From DATEMK01 sp035275625 (GTDB lineage Bacteria; Bacteroidota; Bacteroidia; AKYH767-A; OLB10): a DNA stretch of 31,350 bases. A model generated the notes under the pieces. That model did not search any database. It was not told the DNA's origin and saw only the letters and a list, made by a program, of their open reading frames with translations. The stretch covers positions 1-31,350 of the forward strand of contig DATEMK010000139.1 of NCBI GenBank assembly GCA_035275625.1, in the 5' to 3' direction. Below, piece after piece: positions 8,529 to 18,100 of this stretch (its first letter is position 1; every line of letters starts with the position of its first letter). A program made the position numbers and the translations under genes.

Positions 8529-9074
8529 TTTTTTTGATTTTTTTAATTGTGAATCAAAATTTCTTTTAAAATGCAATAAAGCACTTATAACTTTCTGCAA
8601 TATTAAAAGCAATCAAATGATTGTGCAATACGATAATTATATGATTTTTCAAGATAATTTGAAATTTTGAAAACGGAACTCAAAAGAAATAAAAATTATA
8701 TTCGCCACCGTTTGTGTCCTCAAAAGCAGTGAACCCGAATACGAAAATAAAGTTTTTAATTTAATTTAATTTAAGATCAAGTGATAAACTGCAAGGACTT
8801 TTTCCTGCCACATCCCGGCAGGCAGGCAGGCTCGTCTCCGACACACAGGCTAACGCGTCAGACGATGACGAAAGAAGGCGAGGAGTCTCGCGGATTTCCT
8901 CCGATTTCTGCATAGTCCCCGCGAAGTGGCGGGAGACTGGGCAGGGACATAGCGGTGAATTGAATTAAAAACTTTATTTTCGTCTCCGAAATTTCTGAGT
9001 TCCTGAAGTGGGAATACAGAAAGTACACAACCTTCTCTAATCAATTGAATTTATTAAGATCAATTCTGTAAAAA
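8529..9074. repeat. Spacer of about 550 bases with several repeat elements
   Basis: No gene is supported. It contains the inverted copy (8701-8719) of 4271-4289, a unit bounded by 21 bp inverted repeats (8741-8983), an imperfect CCTGCC...GGCAGGCAGG palindrome at 8804-8830, and a 52-base element at 8899-8950 that recurs at 9708-9756. Confidence 0.7.
8741..8983. mobile_element. MITE-like unit: 243 bp bounded by perfect 21 bp inverted repeats
   Basis: Bases 8741-8761 and 8963-8983 are exact reverse complements (21 of 21). Nineteen bases of the right end (TTAAAAACTTTATTTTCGT) also occur at 4157-4175, where CCGAA follows as it does here. The inside carries further palindromes and no open frame of note. 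I do not see a clear target-site duplication, so the mobile-element reading is an inference from structure only. Confidence 0.45.
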
Positions 9075-9608
9075 ATGAATGAAATTTTAAATTGGCTATC
9101 TGCATATTCGACTCCTGTTGTAATTTTAATTTTAACAGGGGCAGTTTTTATTTACATTATAAAAATGGTTACTGAAAAAACCATATCTAATGAATTTGAC
9201 AAATACAAAAAAGATGCAGAGCTGAAGATGGAAAAAAGATCCAACTTTGAAGAAAAAATACTATTAGACAGGTATTTAATAATCCGGGAATTACAATCAA
9301 AGATAGGAAATGTGCTCACCAACCTGAACAGGATAAGACACGGTGGAAAAATAGAAGGTTTCCTGGTAAATAATGATATTGTTCCGTTGACAGAAGTGTT
9401 TGAAATGCTTGCATTAAATAAATATTTGATCACTGATACATTTTATCATATTTTTCATCAACAATCTTTGCTGGCACTTGACTTTGCCGGAGAAAAAGAT
9501 GAATCCAAGCTAAAGGTGCTAGGTGAAAAATACTTACATCTGCAGGATAAATTTTATCAAGAAATGAACAATATGTTCGGATTAGATAAGATTAAATGGG
9601 AGGTATAG
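9075..9608 (+). CDS. Small membrane-anchored coiled-coil protein, unknown function
   Basis: A 177-residue protein I do not recognise. Residues about 13-31 are one hydrophobic segment (TPVVILILTGAVFIYIIKM), followed by a highly charged helix (residues about 35-65, rich in Lys and Glu) that looks like a coiled coil, then a mostly helical C-terminal part. This suggests a single-pass inner-membrane protein with a cytoplasmic body. It stands alone between two repeat-rich spacers; a 20-codon open frame begins 2 bases after its stop. The length and the codon use look like a real gene, but no family can be named. Confidence 0.65.
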   Translation: MNEILNWLSAYSTPVVILILTGAVFIYIIKMVTEKTISNEFDKYKKDAELKMEKRSNFEEKILLDRYLIIRELQSKIGNVLTNLNRIRHGGKIEGFLVNNDIVPLTEVFEMLALNKYLITDTFYHIFHQQSLLALDFAGEKDESKLKVLGEKYLHLQDKFYQEMNNMFGLDKIKWEV

Positions 9609-9609
9609 T

Positions 9610-9672
9610 ATGAACAAAGAAAAAGAACAAAAAGAAAATTCGACATCATTTTATCAATCGCTTTTAATTTGA
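9610..9672 (+). pseudogene. Possible remnant of a following gene (20 codons)
   Basis: An ATG one base after the upstream stop opens MNKEKEQKENSTSFYQSLLI and then stops, close to the start of a repeat-rich tract. The tight spacing is what one expects of a second operon gene, so this could be a 5' remnant after deletion or repeat insertion. It could equally be chance; nothing else supports it. Confidence 0.2.
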
Positions 9673-9714
9673 TTTTGCAAACCTGGAGGAGGACGGGTTG
9701 GGGGCGTCCGATTT

Positions 9715-9750
9715 CTGCATAGTCCCGCGAAATGGCGGGAGACTATGCAG
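9715..9750. repeat. Long hairpin, CTGCATAGTC...GACTATGCAG
   Basis: Arms CTGCATAGTC-CCGC and GCGG-GA-GACTATGCAG pair over 14 bp with a two-base bulge and a GAAATG loop. The surrounding 9708-9756 segment repeats 8899-8950, but there the outer stem is broken (GACTGGGCAG). A truncated left part is at 6701-6724. Confidence 0.7.
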
Positions 9751-9918
9751 GTACATAAATTGAACCTGGACGCTTTGTTTCTGAATTCAAATTACCATAA
9801 AATCGAAAGTACTTTTTCTTTTTGAATTGTGCACTCATAAAATTGGTTGAGCAATCTATAATTTCTATCCGGCATTTCTACAATTCAATTTGGATGTTTA
9901 AAATTGATGATGAGGTGC

Positions 9919-10330
9919 CTTCACAAACTGGTGAGCATCGTTAAAAAAGCAACGAACATTGTCAACACGTGAATTAAGAGCTTTTAATTTATGACCGGGA
10001 TAGTTACATTTTTAACGGGGTGTGTTAAAAAAGAAACGGGGTGTGTTCAAAAAATTTTTGATGCCGTTACATTTTAAACTGACATCGTTACCCTGACCCT
10101 TAGAGACGATGCATTTACCCTGAGAAGCGTTACCCGGACCTGAAGAGACGATACCCGCACATGAACTGACGGTACCCTGACCCGAAGAGACGATACCCGA
10201 AGGCAGAGAGGCGTTACATTTACTTTGAGAAGCGTTGCACTTACACTGAGAGACGATAAATTTAACCTGTGAGGCGCGACATTTACCTGCAGGGACGTTG
10301 CAACGGGTTGAAGAGAGGTTGCAAATCAAG
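9919..10330. repeat. Array of about twenty diverged 21 bp tandem units
   Basis: Units start every 21 bases without a single insertion or deletion: 10003, 10024, 10045, 10066, 10087, 10108, 10129, 10150, 10171, 10192, 10213, 10234, 10255, 10276, 10297 and a partial unit at 10318. Most begin G(T/A)TAC and end GAGAC, GAAGC or GAGGC. Weaker units keep the same phase back to 9940 and perhaps 9919. Units differ at many positions, so the array is old. On the minus strand 10066-10317 reads as a heptapeptide repeat near VSxGKCN, in an open frame of about 108 codons (10338 to 10012) that begins with GTG inside another palindrome. I cannot decide between a coding minisatellite and a noncoding array. Confidence 0.75.
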
Positions 10331-10343
10331 AACCTCACCCCTG

Positions 10344-10364
10344 CCCCTCTCCAAAGGAGAGGGG
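10344..10364. repeat. CCCCTCTCC-AAA-GGAGAGGGG palindrome
   Basis: A perfect 9 bp stem with AAA loop just right of the 21 bp array. Palindromes of this look are frequent in spacers of Bacteroidota genomes. Confidence 0.7.
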
Positions 10365-10384
10365 TCCTTCGAACTTGTTTTATC

Positions 10385-10420
10385 CATTCGTACCCGCGTG
10401 AAGCGCGGCTTGAGCGAATG
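10385..10420. repeat. Hairpin CATTCG...CCGCG...CGCGG...CGAATG
   Basis: Two stacked stems (CATTCG/CGAATG and CCGCG/CGCGG) separated by an internal loop. The rest of 10421-10686 is AT-rich and shows nothing but the candidate promoter at 10645. Confidence 0.5.
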
Positions 10421-10644
10421 ATACAAACATGTGCAACACCTATCTGTTTTTTTCACCATGGTGTATCTACACACCCGATTTATTTTAAAAACTAATTTTA
10501 TTTACTTTTTTGTCCGAACCGAGTTTCTTTTTAAGAGACCCGGTTGTTTTATTTCAAACGAAAGTAATTTTTTTCCTAATTCACAAAAAAATAAAAAGGC
10601 CAGATTTTTAAAAAGCGATTTAATCACCCACCTTATCTTATTTC

Positions 10645-10652
10645 TATATTTG
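10645..10652 (+). promoter_or_regulatory. Candidate -7 box (TATATTTG) of the amidohydrolase gene
   Basis: It matches TAnnTTTG and lies 34 bases before the ATG at 10687, giving a leader of about 28 bases. No TTTG is found at the usual -33 position. Confidence 0.45.
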
Positions 10653-10686
10653 TCTCCTGCAATATAAATCATCCATCCAACTGTTT

Positions 10687-13600
10687 ATGAAAATAAAACT
10701 CCTGATCGCAGTTACCCTGTTCACAACATTCTCCTTCGCCCAGGCGGATAAAGACTCAAGCAAGACAGAAGAAAAAGGCAAAGAAAAAAAATGGGATGTT
10801 GCCCATCCACCGGGAACTTATAAAGATGTTGAGTTTACCACATCAGAAGGAACATGGATGAACCTTGATGTGAGCCCTGACGGGAAAAACATTGTGTTTG
10901 ATATGCTGGGGGATATTTATACTATGCCCATTACAGGTGGCGAAGCAAAATGCCTGCGGCAGGGATACCCTTTTGAAGTGCAGCCACGGTACAGCCCTGA
11001 CGGAAAAAAGATTTCTTTTACTTCTGATGCCGGTGGCGGTGATAATGTGTGGATGATGAATGCTGACGGAAGCAACCCGAAACAAATTACCAAAGAAAGT
11101 TTCCGCCTGCTCAATAACCCTGTGTGGGCACCCGATGGACAGTATATTATCGCCCGCAAACATTTTACCTCCACGCGGTCGCTCGGTGCGGGAGAAATGT
11201 GGCTGTATCATATTTCAGGCGGTGAAGGGCTGCAGCTTACCGTGAAAAAGAATCCGCAGCAGGATGCGGGAGAGCCCTGTGTTTCACCTGACGGACGTTA
11301 TGTTTATTACAGCGAAGATATGTATCCCGGTGGAATGTTTTTATATAATAAGGATGCCAACAAAGAAATTTATGTTATAAAAAGATATGACCGCGAAACG
11401 GGTGAAACTATTGATGTTGTGAGTGGCCCGGGAGGTGCATTCCGCCCGCAGGTTTCGAGAGACGGAAAGCGACTGGCATATATAAAGCGTGTACGCGAAA
11501 CATCGGTGCTATTTATTCAAAACCTTGAAACGGGAGAAGCCATGCCGGTGTATGACAAACTGAGTAAAGACCAGCAGGAAGCATGGGCGATTTTTGGCGT
11601 GTATGCTAATTTCAACTGGCTCGATGCAAAACATATTATCATCTGGGCGAATGGAAAAATTATGAACGTGAATATTGAAAATTCAACGGCAACAGAAATT
11701 CCATTTACCGTTCACGCAAAACACCGCATTACCGATGCGCTGCATTTCAGGCAGGAAGCTGCACCCGATAAATTTACCGTTAAAGTTATCCGCAATGCAA
11801 CTGTTTCTGCTGACGAAAAATATTTAGCATTTAATGCTGCGGGTTACCTATGGATAAAAGAGCTGCCCAATGGAAAACCAGTACGGCTGACTAATACAGA
11901 TGCTTCGGCTCCGCTCAGCTCAGGTTTTGAGTTTGAACCTTCGTTTGCTTCTTCAGGAGATGAACTAACTTATACTACATGGAACGATGAAGCGATGAGT
12001 GCTGTATGGAAGATGAATATCAAAGATAAAAAACCCATTAAGCTGACTTCTGAAAAAGGCATTTATCGAATGCCTCATTTTTCGCCTGACGGAAAAAGAA
12101 TAGTTTATGTAAAAGAATCCGGTAACGACCATTTGGGATTTTCGTTCTGCGTTAACCCCGGAATTTATATGATGAACAATACAGCCAATGCAAAACCGGA
12201 ATTGATCTCTAAGGATGGTGCAAACCCTGTTTTTATGGGTAACAATAAAATCTTTTTCCAGGTGGATAGTGCAGATACCAAGGTTTATAAAAGTTATAAC
12301 CTGGATAAAAAACAAGTCACCACACATTTTACTTCTAAATATGCCACTTCGATTGTACCCAGCCCTGATGGCAACTGGGTTGCATTTATAGAACTGTTCA
12401 AGGCATATATTGCCCCATTTCCCGGAACAGGCAAACCGATAGATTTATCTTCCGGCACCAAGGCGGTTCCCGTTACACAAATTGCAAAAGATGCCGGGTT
12501 AAACTTATGCTGGAGCAGTGACAGCAAACACATTTACTGGACCTACAGCGATGAATATTTTACTAATACTATAAAAGACAGGTTTACTTTTCTTGAAGGC
12601 TCCCCCGACAGCATTCCGCCCATGGACACTATTGGAATAAAGATTGGCCTTGAATTGCTTTCTGACAAGCCCAAAGGGATGCTGGCATTGAAAGGCGCCC
12701 GGATAATAACCATGAAAGGCGATGAAGTAATTGACAATGGAACCATCGTTATCAATGAAAATAAAATTGAAGCCATCGGCAGCACGGCTGGCGTTACTAT
12801 TCCGCCCGGAGTTAAAGTAATTGACTGTTCAGGAAAAACCATTATGCCCGGCATAGTAGATGTCCACTCGCACCTGGGAACCTGGCGGCCGGGAGCAAGC
12901 CCGCAGAAACAGTGGAGCTATTACGCCAACCTTGCTTATGGTGTTACCACTACGCACGATCCGTCTTCCAATTCTGAAATGGTTTTTTCGCAGTCGGAAA
13001 TGGTGAAAGCCGGTTATATTGTTGGCCCGAGAATATTTTCTACGGGTACCATTTTGTATGGTGCAGAAGGAGATTTCAAAGCAGTAATTAATAATTACGA
13101 TGATGCGCGTTCGGCCATTGCGCGCACAAAAGCATTTGGTGCATTTTCCGTAAAGAGTTACAACCAGCCGCGCAGGGAGCAGCGCCAGCAGGTAATTTCA
13201 GCAGCGAGGGATTTAAAAATTGAAGTAGTACCTGAAGGTGGTTCCACGTTCTTTCATAACATGAGCATGATATTGGACGGGCACACAGGAATTGAGCACA
13301 ACATTCCCATTGCCGATTTGAGCAATGATGTAATAAAATTGTGGAGCGCCAGTAAAACAGGTTATACCCCTACCCTAATAGTTACTTATGGTGCGGCATT
13401 TGGTGAAACGTACTGGTACCAGAAAACAGATGTGTGGGAAAACAAACGTTTGCTGAATTTCACTCCGCGAAGTATCATTGATGCGCGTTCGCGCGAACGT
13501 ACCATGCTTCCTGATGCTGAATATGAATGGGGTTTTAAACAGGTTTCCAGATCCTGTAAAAAGCTTATGGATGCAGGAGTGAAAGTTAACCTTGGTTCTC

Positions 13601-13959
13601 ACGGGCAGATACAGGGCATTGGCGCCCACTGGGAATTGTGGATGCTGCAAATGGGAGGGCTTACTTCATTGCAAGCCATCCGCTGCGCCACGCAAAATGG
13701 CGCTGATTATATCGGCATGGGCGACCAGATCGGTTCTCTCGAAAAAGGAAAGTTAGCTGATTTAATAGTGATGGATAAAAACCCGCTTGAGAATATTCGT
13801 AATACAGAAAGCATTACCTATGTGATGGTGAACGGACGTTTGTTTGATGCTGAAACAATGAATGAGACAGGGAACTATGACGTAAAACGTTCGAAATTTT
13901 ATTGGGAAAATGTAAACAACACCGGGAATTTTAAGTGGCATGAGCACACTGATGATTAG
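10687..13959 (+). CDS. Exported PD40 beta-propeller / amidohydrolase fusion protein
   Basis: A 1090-residue protein with a signal peptide (KIKLLIAVTLFTTFSFAQ). Residues about 45-620 carry at least eight TolB/PD40-type motifs (SPDGKNIVF, SPDGKKISF, APDGQYIIA, SPDGRYVYY, SPDGKRIVY, SPDGNWVAF), which form a beta-propeller. Residues about 670-1075 are an amidohydrolase of the imidazolonepropionase-like group: a small beta-sandwich edge (GARIITMKGDEVIDNGTI), the metal site H727-S-H729 in MPGIVDVHSHLG, a likely bridging Lys K823 in AFSVKSY, further His at 866 and 871, and the closing GSLEKGKLADLIVMD. The usual GTD near the end is replaced by GSHGQ, which I believe is common in this propeller-fused group. 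Probably periplasmic; it may hydrolyse a cyclic amide or dipeptide, but the substrate cannot be told. A DUF2147 gene follows on the same strand. Confidence 0.92.
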   Translation: MKIKLLIAVTLFTTFSFAQADKDSSKTEEKGKEKKWDVAHPPGTYKDVEFTTSEGTWMNLDVSPDGKNIVFDMLGDIYTMPITGGEAKCLRQGYPFEVQPRYSPDGKKISFTSDAGGGDNVWMMNADGSNPKQITKESFRLLNNPVWAPDGQYIIARKHFTSTRSLGAGEMWLYHISGGEGLQLTVKKNPQQDAGEPCVSPDGRYVYYSEDMYPGGMFLYNKDANKEIYVIKRYDRETGETIDVVSGPGGAFRPQVSRDGKRLAYIKRVRETSVLFIQNLETGEAMPVYDKLSKDQQEAWAIFGVYANFNWLDAKHIIIWANGKIMNVNIENSTATEIPFTVHAKHRITDALHFRQEAAPDKFTVKVIRNATVSADEKYLAFNAAGYLWIKELPNGKPVRLTNTDASAPLSSGFEFEPSFASSGDELTYTTWNDEAMSAVWKMNIKDKKPIKLTSEKGIYRMPHFSPDGKRIVYVKESGNDHLGFSFCVNPGIYMMNNTANAKPELISKDGANPVFMGNNKIFFQVDSADTKVYKSYNLDKKQVTTHFTSKYATSIVPSPDGNWVAFIELFKAYIAPFPGTGKPIDLSSGTKAVPVTQIAKDAGLNLCWSSDSKHIYWTYSDEYFTNTIKDRFTFLEGSPDSIPPMDTIGIKIGLELLSDKPKGMLALKGARIITMKGDEVIDNGTIVINENKIEAIGSTAGVTIPPGVKVIDCSGKTIMPGIVDVHSHLGTWRPGASPQKQWSYYANLAYGVTTTHDPSSNSEMVFSQSEMVKAGYIVGPRIFSTGTILYGAEGDFKAVINNYDDARSAIARTKAFGAFSVKSYNQPRREQRQQVISAARDLKIEVVPEGGSTFFHNMSMILDGHTGIEHNIPIADLSNDVIKLWSASKTGYTPTLIVTYGAAFGETYWYQKTDVWENKRLLNFTPRSIIDARSRERTMLPDAEYEWGFKQVSRSCKKLMDAGVKVNLGSHGQIQGIGAHWELWMLQMGGLTSLQAIRCATQNGADYIGMGDQIGSLEKGKLADLIVMDKNPLENIRNTESITYVMVNGRLFDAETMNETGNYDVKRSKFYWENVNNTGNFKWHEHTDD

Positions 13960-14085
13960 GATCTATCAGGAGAGGGGGTTTCTCCGAACCTATATTATCA
14001 GAGGAATTCCCTGCTTTTTCCGGCAATGGACGGAACATTCGGCAGGCATTTTCGTACACCTGATTAACTTAAAACAACTATAAAA

Positions 14086-14547
14086 ATGAAAACCGTATTT
14101 ATGTATGCAGCGCTTACCTGCATGTTGTTACATAACGCTTACGCGCAAAAAGGAAACTCTGCTGATGCACTAACGGGAACCTGGCTGGTGCAGGACGGAA
14201 CGGCTAAGGTGAAAATTGAAAAGGCAGGCGATGCGTATGCGGGTAAAATTGTGTGGCTCAAAGAGCCGGCAGATGCTAACGGCAAACCAAAGCTCGATGT
14301 AAAAAATCCTGCTGCATCTTTGCAGGGCAGGCCTGTGCTGGGGCTGCCGCTTTTAAAGGATTTTGTTTATGATGAAGATAATTTATGGACAGACGGCACC
14401 ATCTATGACCCGGACGGAGGAAAAACCTACAGCTGTAAAATCACGATGCTGAACAACCAGTCCATAGAGGTAAGAGGGTATGTGGGTATCTCGCTTTTCG
14501 GACGCACAGAAACGTGGAAACGGTGCGCAGATGTTACCATGAATTAG
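14086..14547 (+). CDS. DUF2147 family exported protein
   Basis: A 153-residue protein with a signal peptide (KTVFMYAALTCMLLHNAYAQ). The mature part has the DUF2147 pattern: GTWLVQDGTAKVKIEK at the start, YAGKIVWLKEP, a middle LKDFVYDEDNLW...GTIYDPDGGKTYSCKI, and RGYVGISLFGRTETWKR at the end. Members are small beta-rich proteins of the periplasm or surface with no known activity. It lies 126 bases after the amidohydrolase gene on the same strand, possibly but not clearly cotranscribed. The gene downstream is convergent, 53 bases away. Confidence 0.88.
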   Translation: MKTVFMYAALTCMLLHNAYAQKGNSADALTGTWLVQDGTAKVKIEKAGDAYAGKIVWLKEPADANGKPKLDVKNPAASLQGRPVLGLPLLKDFVYDEDNLWTDGTIYDPDGGKTYSCKITMLNNQSIEVRGYVGISLFGRTETWKRCADVTMN

Positions 14548-14600
14548 GAGAAAATAAATTGCTGAATTGTTAAATTACGGAATCCGAAAAAGAAAAACAA

Positions 14601-15112
14601 TCAGCGTATTAAGGTCACACGCCCGTCAAAGGCTTTTTTCTTCAGATCACCGTTAAATTTAGCAACAAAAATATACGTTCCTTCAGGGGCTTTTGCACCC
14701 GAACCCTGCATTTCACCCGCCCAAAGTTTTTTTGAATTATTTGTATAAAACACTTTGGTACCCCAGCGGTTCCATACAGTCATTTCAAAAGCAGGCATGG
14801 CATGCCCGGTGGGGCCGAAGAAATCATTTTTGCCGTCATTGTTTGGTGTAAATGAATTCGGAAAATAAATAGTGGTTACTTCTTCCACTTCAAGTGAATG
14901 AGTTATAGAATCAACGCATCCGTCACTGCTGACAGCAATCAGCTGCACATCATAATTGCCTGCATTGAGATAGGTATGATGAGCAAATTGTTCGCTGCTA
15001 AAGGTGGTGTCGCCAAAGTTCCATGCCCAGGTAGCAGTGTTGGAAGACTGGTCAATGAAATCAAAGAACGGGTTGAGGATGGTGGCATTCTCCGGCTTGA
15101 TTGCAAACGCCC
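14601..15112 (-). CDS. C-terminal PKD and CHU_C part of the giant adhesin, in a shifted frame
   Basis: This frame has no start of its own of good quality (a GTG at 14948 is the first candidate) and continues the protein encoded at 15061-19620. Read from about 15112 it gives AFAIKPENATILNPFFDF ... WAWNFGDTTFSSEQFAHHTY, a PKD domain, and then a CHU_C domain (YFPNSFTPNNDGKNDFF ... APEGTYIFVAKFNG), the type B T9SS sorting signal. Removing one C from the run at 15110-15112 joins both frames into LPIPAFAIKPEN with no loss. Either the gene carries a frameshift, or the sequence has an error there. Without this part the adhesin would have no sorting domain. Confidence 0.85.
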
Positions 15113-18100
15113 GGAATAGGCAAAGGATCCACTATAATGGTATGAGAGATGCTGCGTGGTGTGGAGCATGAATCACTAACAGTGACCGTATATGTAGTTG
15201 TGGCGGTTGCCGCAAAAATGTAAGAGGTATCACTGCCAAGGCTGTTATCCCATGAATAATAATAAGGTCCGTTATTTCCTCCTGAAGCGGTTATATGCAG
15301 GAAAGCATCTTTGCCGTAGCACAATTCATCCGTACCGGTGATGACAGGAGCTAATGGCGGCAGCCGGTGAATAATAATGATATTAGATGAAACGGGATTT
15401 ACTGAAGGGCAATGCACGCTTGAAGTTAAAATACATTGCAGCGTATCAAGATCCTGCAGCTGATCTGTAATAAATGTATTGCTGTTGGTCGCCACATTTG
15501 ATCCGTTCACCTGCCATTGATATACAGGATTTGTTCCGGGATTGGCAACAGCTAAGGTAGAATATGTAATGACCGTACCGTCACAAAAGTGCCCTGCAGG
15601 ATTTGCCGAGATACTAATGGAAGGAGTAAGAATGGGATCTACAAGAGTGGTTATTAAGTTAGACGTATCTTTTGGAGGCAAAACACAAAGCGCATTCGAT
15701 GTCAGGATCACACTGATCACATTTCCGTTTTGAATGGTAGAAGAAGAAAAAACGCTTGTATCACTTCCCGTATTTATCCCGTTAATCATCCACTGAAAAT
15801 GCGGGGATGCACCACCGTTAGAAACGGTTGCTGTATAAATCATCGGGGTTCCATAACATATTACACTATTGATATTTGCCGCTATCGTGACATTTGGGGT
15901 GAGATTAGGATGTACATGAATCACCTTGTAATTTGAATACGCCCCGGGAGTCGTATAACACGGAATGTTTGATATTAACTGAACGCGTATTTGGTCAAGG
16001 TCATTCAACGCAGCAGAAGAAAAAGTATTGCTGTTGTTTCCGGCAGGGGAACCATTTACAGTCCAATGATAGACAGGGCTGCTTCCACCGTTCACAGGGG
16101 TGGCTGTGTATATGACATTCGTACCCGGGCAGATTGTATCAAGAGAGGAAACAATTGTAACAGATGGCGTAAGCAACGGATTCACCGTCATGACAAGGAT
16201 ATTAGAAGTTGCACCAGGAGTTGTGAGACAATTTGCATTGGAGGTTAACTGCACCTGAACGGTGTCACCCGTCTGCAATGAGTTAGTTGTGTATGAATTC
16301 TGATTGGTTCCCACATTTATCCCGTTTACAGTCCACTGATAAGCGGGATTTGTTCCGCCATTTACACCATTTGCAGAGAAGGTTACATTCGCACCCGCAC
16401 AAACAGGACTGCCCGGATTGGAGGCGATAGCAACAGCGGGTGTAACGACAGGCAAAATAGTCATTGTGATTGCATTGGAGGTGTCCTGTGCGGGTGAAAC
16501 GCATAATGCATTTGACGTGAGCACAACTGTAATGACATCCCCATCACTCAATAAAGCAGAAGAAAAAGTTGCCAGATTAGTTCCTGCATTTGCACCATTT
16601 ATTTTCCATTGATAGTTCGGGGCTGCGCCACCGTTAGTTGGCGTTGCGGTAAACGTTACATTGGTTCCATCACAAACAGGACCTGCAGGAGAAACCCCGA
16701 TTGACACAGACGGAGCTATCAACGGATTTACTGTCATCACAATGTTATTAGAGTTAACAGTAGCGGGAACAGCACAATTTGCATTTGAAGTCAATATTAC
16801 TTTTACAATGCTGCCATTTGTGAGCGATGAAGATGAAAACACAGGACTGTTTGTACCCGCATTGATTCCGTTTACCTGCCATTGATAATCCGGGGCTGCG
16901 CCACCGTTAGTTGGTGCTGCAGTAAACGTAACATTAGTGCCCTGGCATATTGCGCCTGCCGGTACGGCTGCGATTATTACGGACGGGGTTACAAGCGGAG
17001 TAATATTCGCAGTGATAATATTTGAGATGCCGCTTACGGGTGAAACACAGGCTTTATTTGACGTCATGTTGACCCTTATTTTATCAGCGTTCAATAATGT
17101 AGAAATTATAAATAACGGAGCATTGGTCCCAACATTCGTCCCGTTTTTCTGCCACTGGAAATAAGGTGCTGTTCCGCCATTAACAGGAGTGGCTGTAAAC
17201 GTAACCGGGGTTCCGAGGCAAACAGGAAAAGGAGGGCTAACTGCAATGCTCACCGAGGCTGAAACAACAGGTGTTACCACCATCACAATTATATTGGAAG
17301 TTGCAGTGGGTGTTGTTGCACAACTGGAATTGGATGTCATCACCACGCTGATCGCATCACCGTTTACCAAAGCGCTGGATGCGTAAACACTGCTGTTAGT
17401 GCCAACATTCACCCCGTTTTTTTTCCACTGGTAAGAAGGCGATGACCCTCCAAGAACAGGAACAGCGGTAAAGATTACATTATCCCCTGCACAAATAGTT
17501 CCGGAAGGATTCGCACTAATGCTCACACTTGGAGAAGTTGGCGCATTCACTACCATCACAATCGTATTGGATGCGGCAGTCGGAGTTGTAACGCAAATGG
17601 CATCAGAGGTCATGATAACCTGGACAACATCACCATTGGTCCATATAGCGTTAGTATATGTATCGCTGTTTGTACCCACATTAATTCCATTTACCTGCCA
17701 TTGATAATCGGGAAGAGTTCCGCCATTTACAGGAGTAGCTGTAAACGTAACACTCGCTCCGGGACAGATGGGGCCTGCAATGTCAGGTACAATTGTAACA
17801 GAAGGGGTCAGGGTCGGATTCACAGTCATGGTAATGGAATTCGAAACAGCAGCAGGGCAGTTTGAATTGGAAGTAAGTGAAACACTGACGATGCTTCCCA
17901 TTGTTAAAGTGGAAGAAGAATAGGTAGCGCTGTTTGTTCCCACATTTATTCCGTTCACCTGCCATTGATAAACGGGTGTAGGTCCGGGATTAACAGGCAC
18001 TGCGGTGAACGTTACATTTGTTCCGCTGCAAACAGGCCCTGCAGGATTAGCGGTAATGGTAACATCAGGTGCAAGAAATGGATTTACTGTTATAACTATT

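Noticed and set aside
9919..10330. CRISPR array
   Set aside because: Units are contiguous 21-mers with no spacers between them, unit identity is low, and no cas gene is present.
10012..10338. A 108-codon minus-strand frame as a secure gene
   Set aside because: It begins with GTG inside a palindrome, has no promoter or family match, and repeats every 7 codons because of the DNA array; I list it only as one reading of the array.
10283..10667. Small open frames between the 21 bp array and the amidohydrolase gene
   Set aside because: They run through palindromes and AT-rich text, show no protein-like pattern, and overlap each other on both strands.
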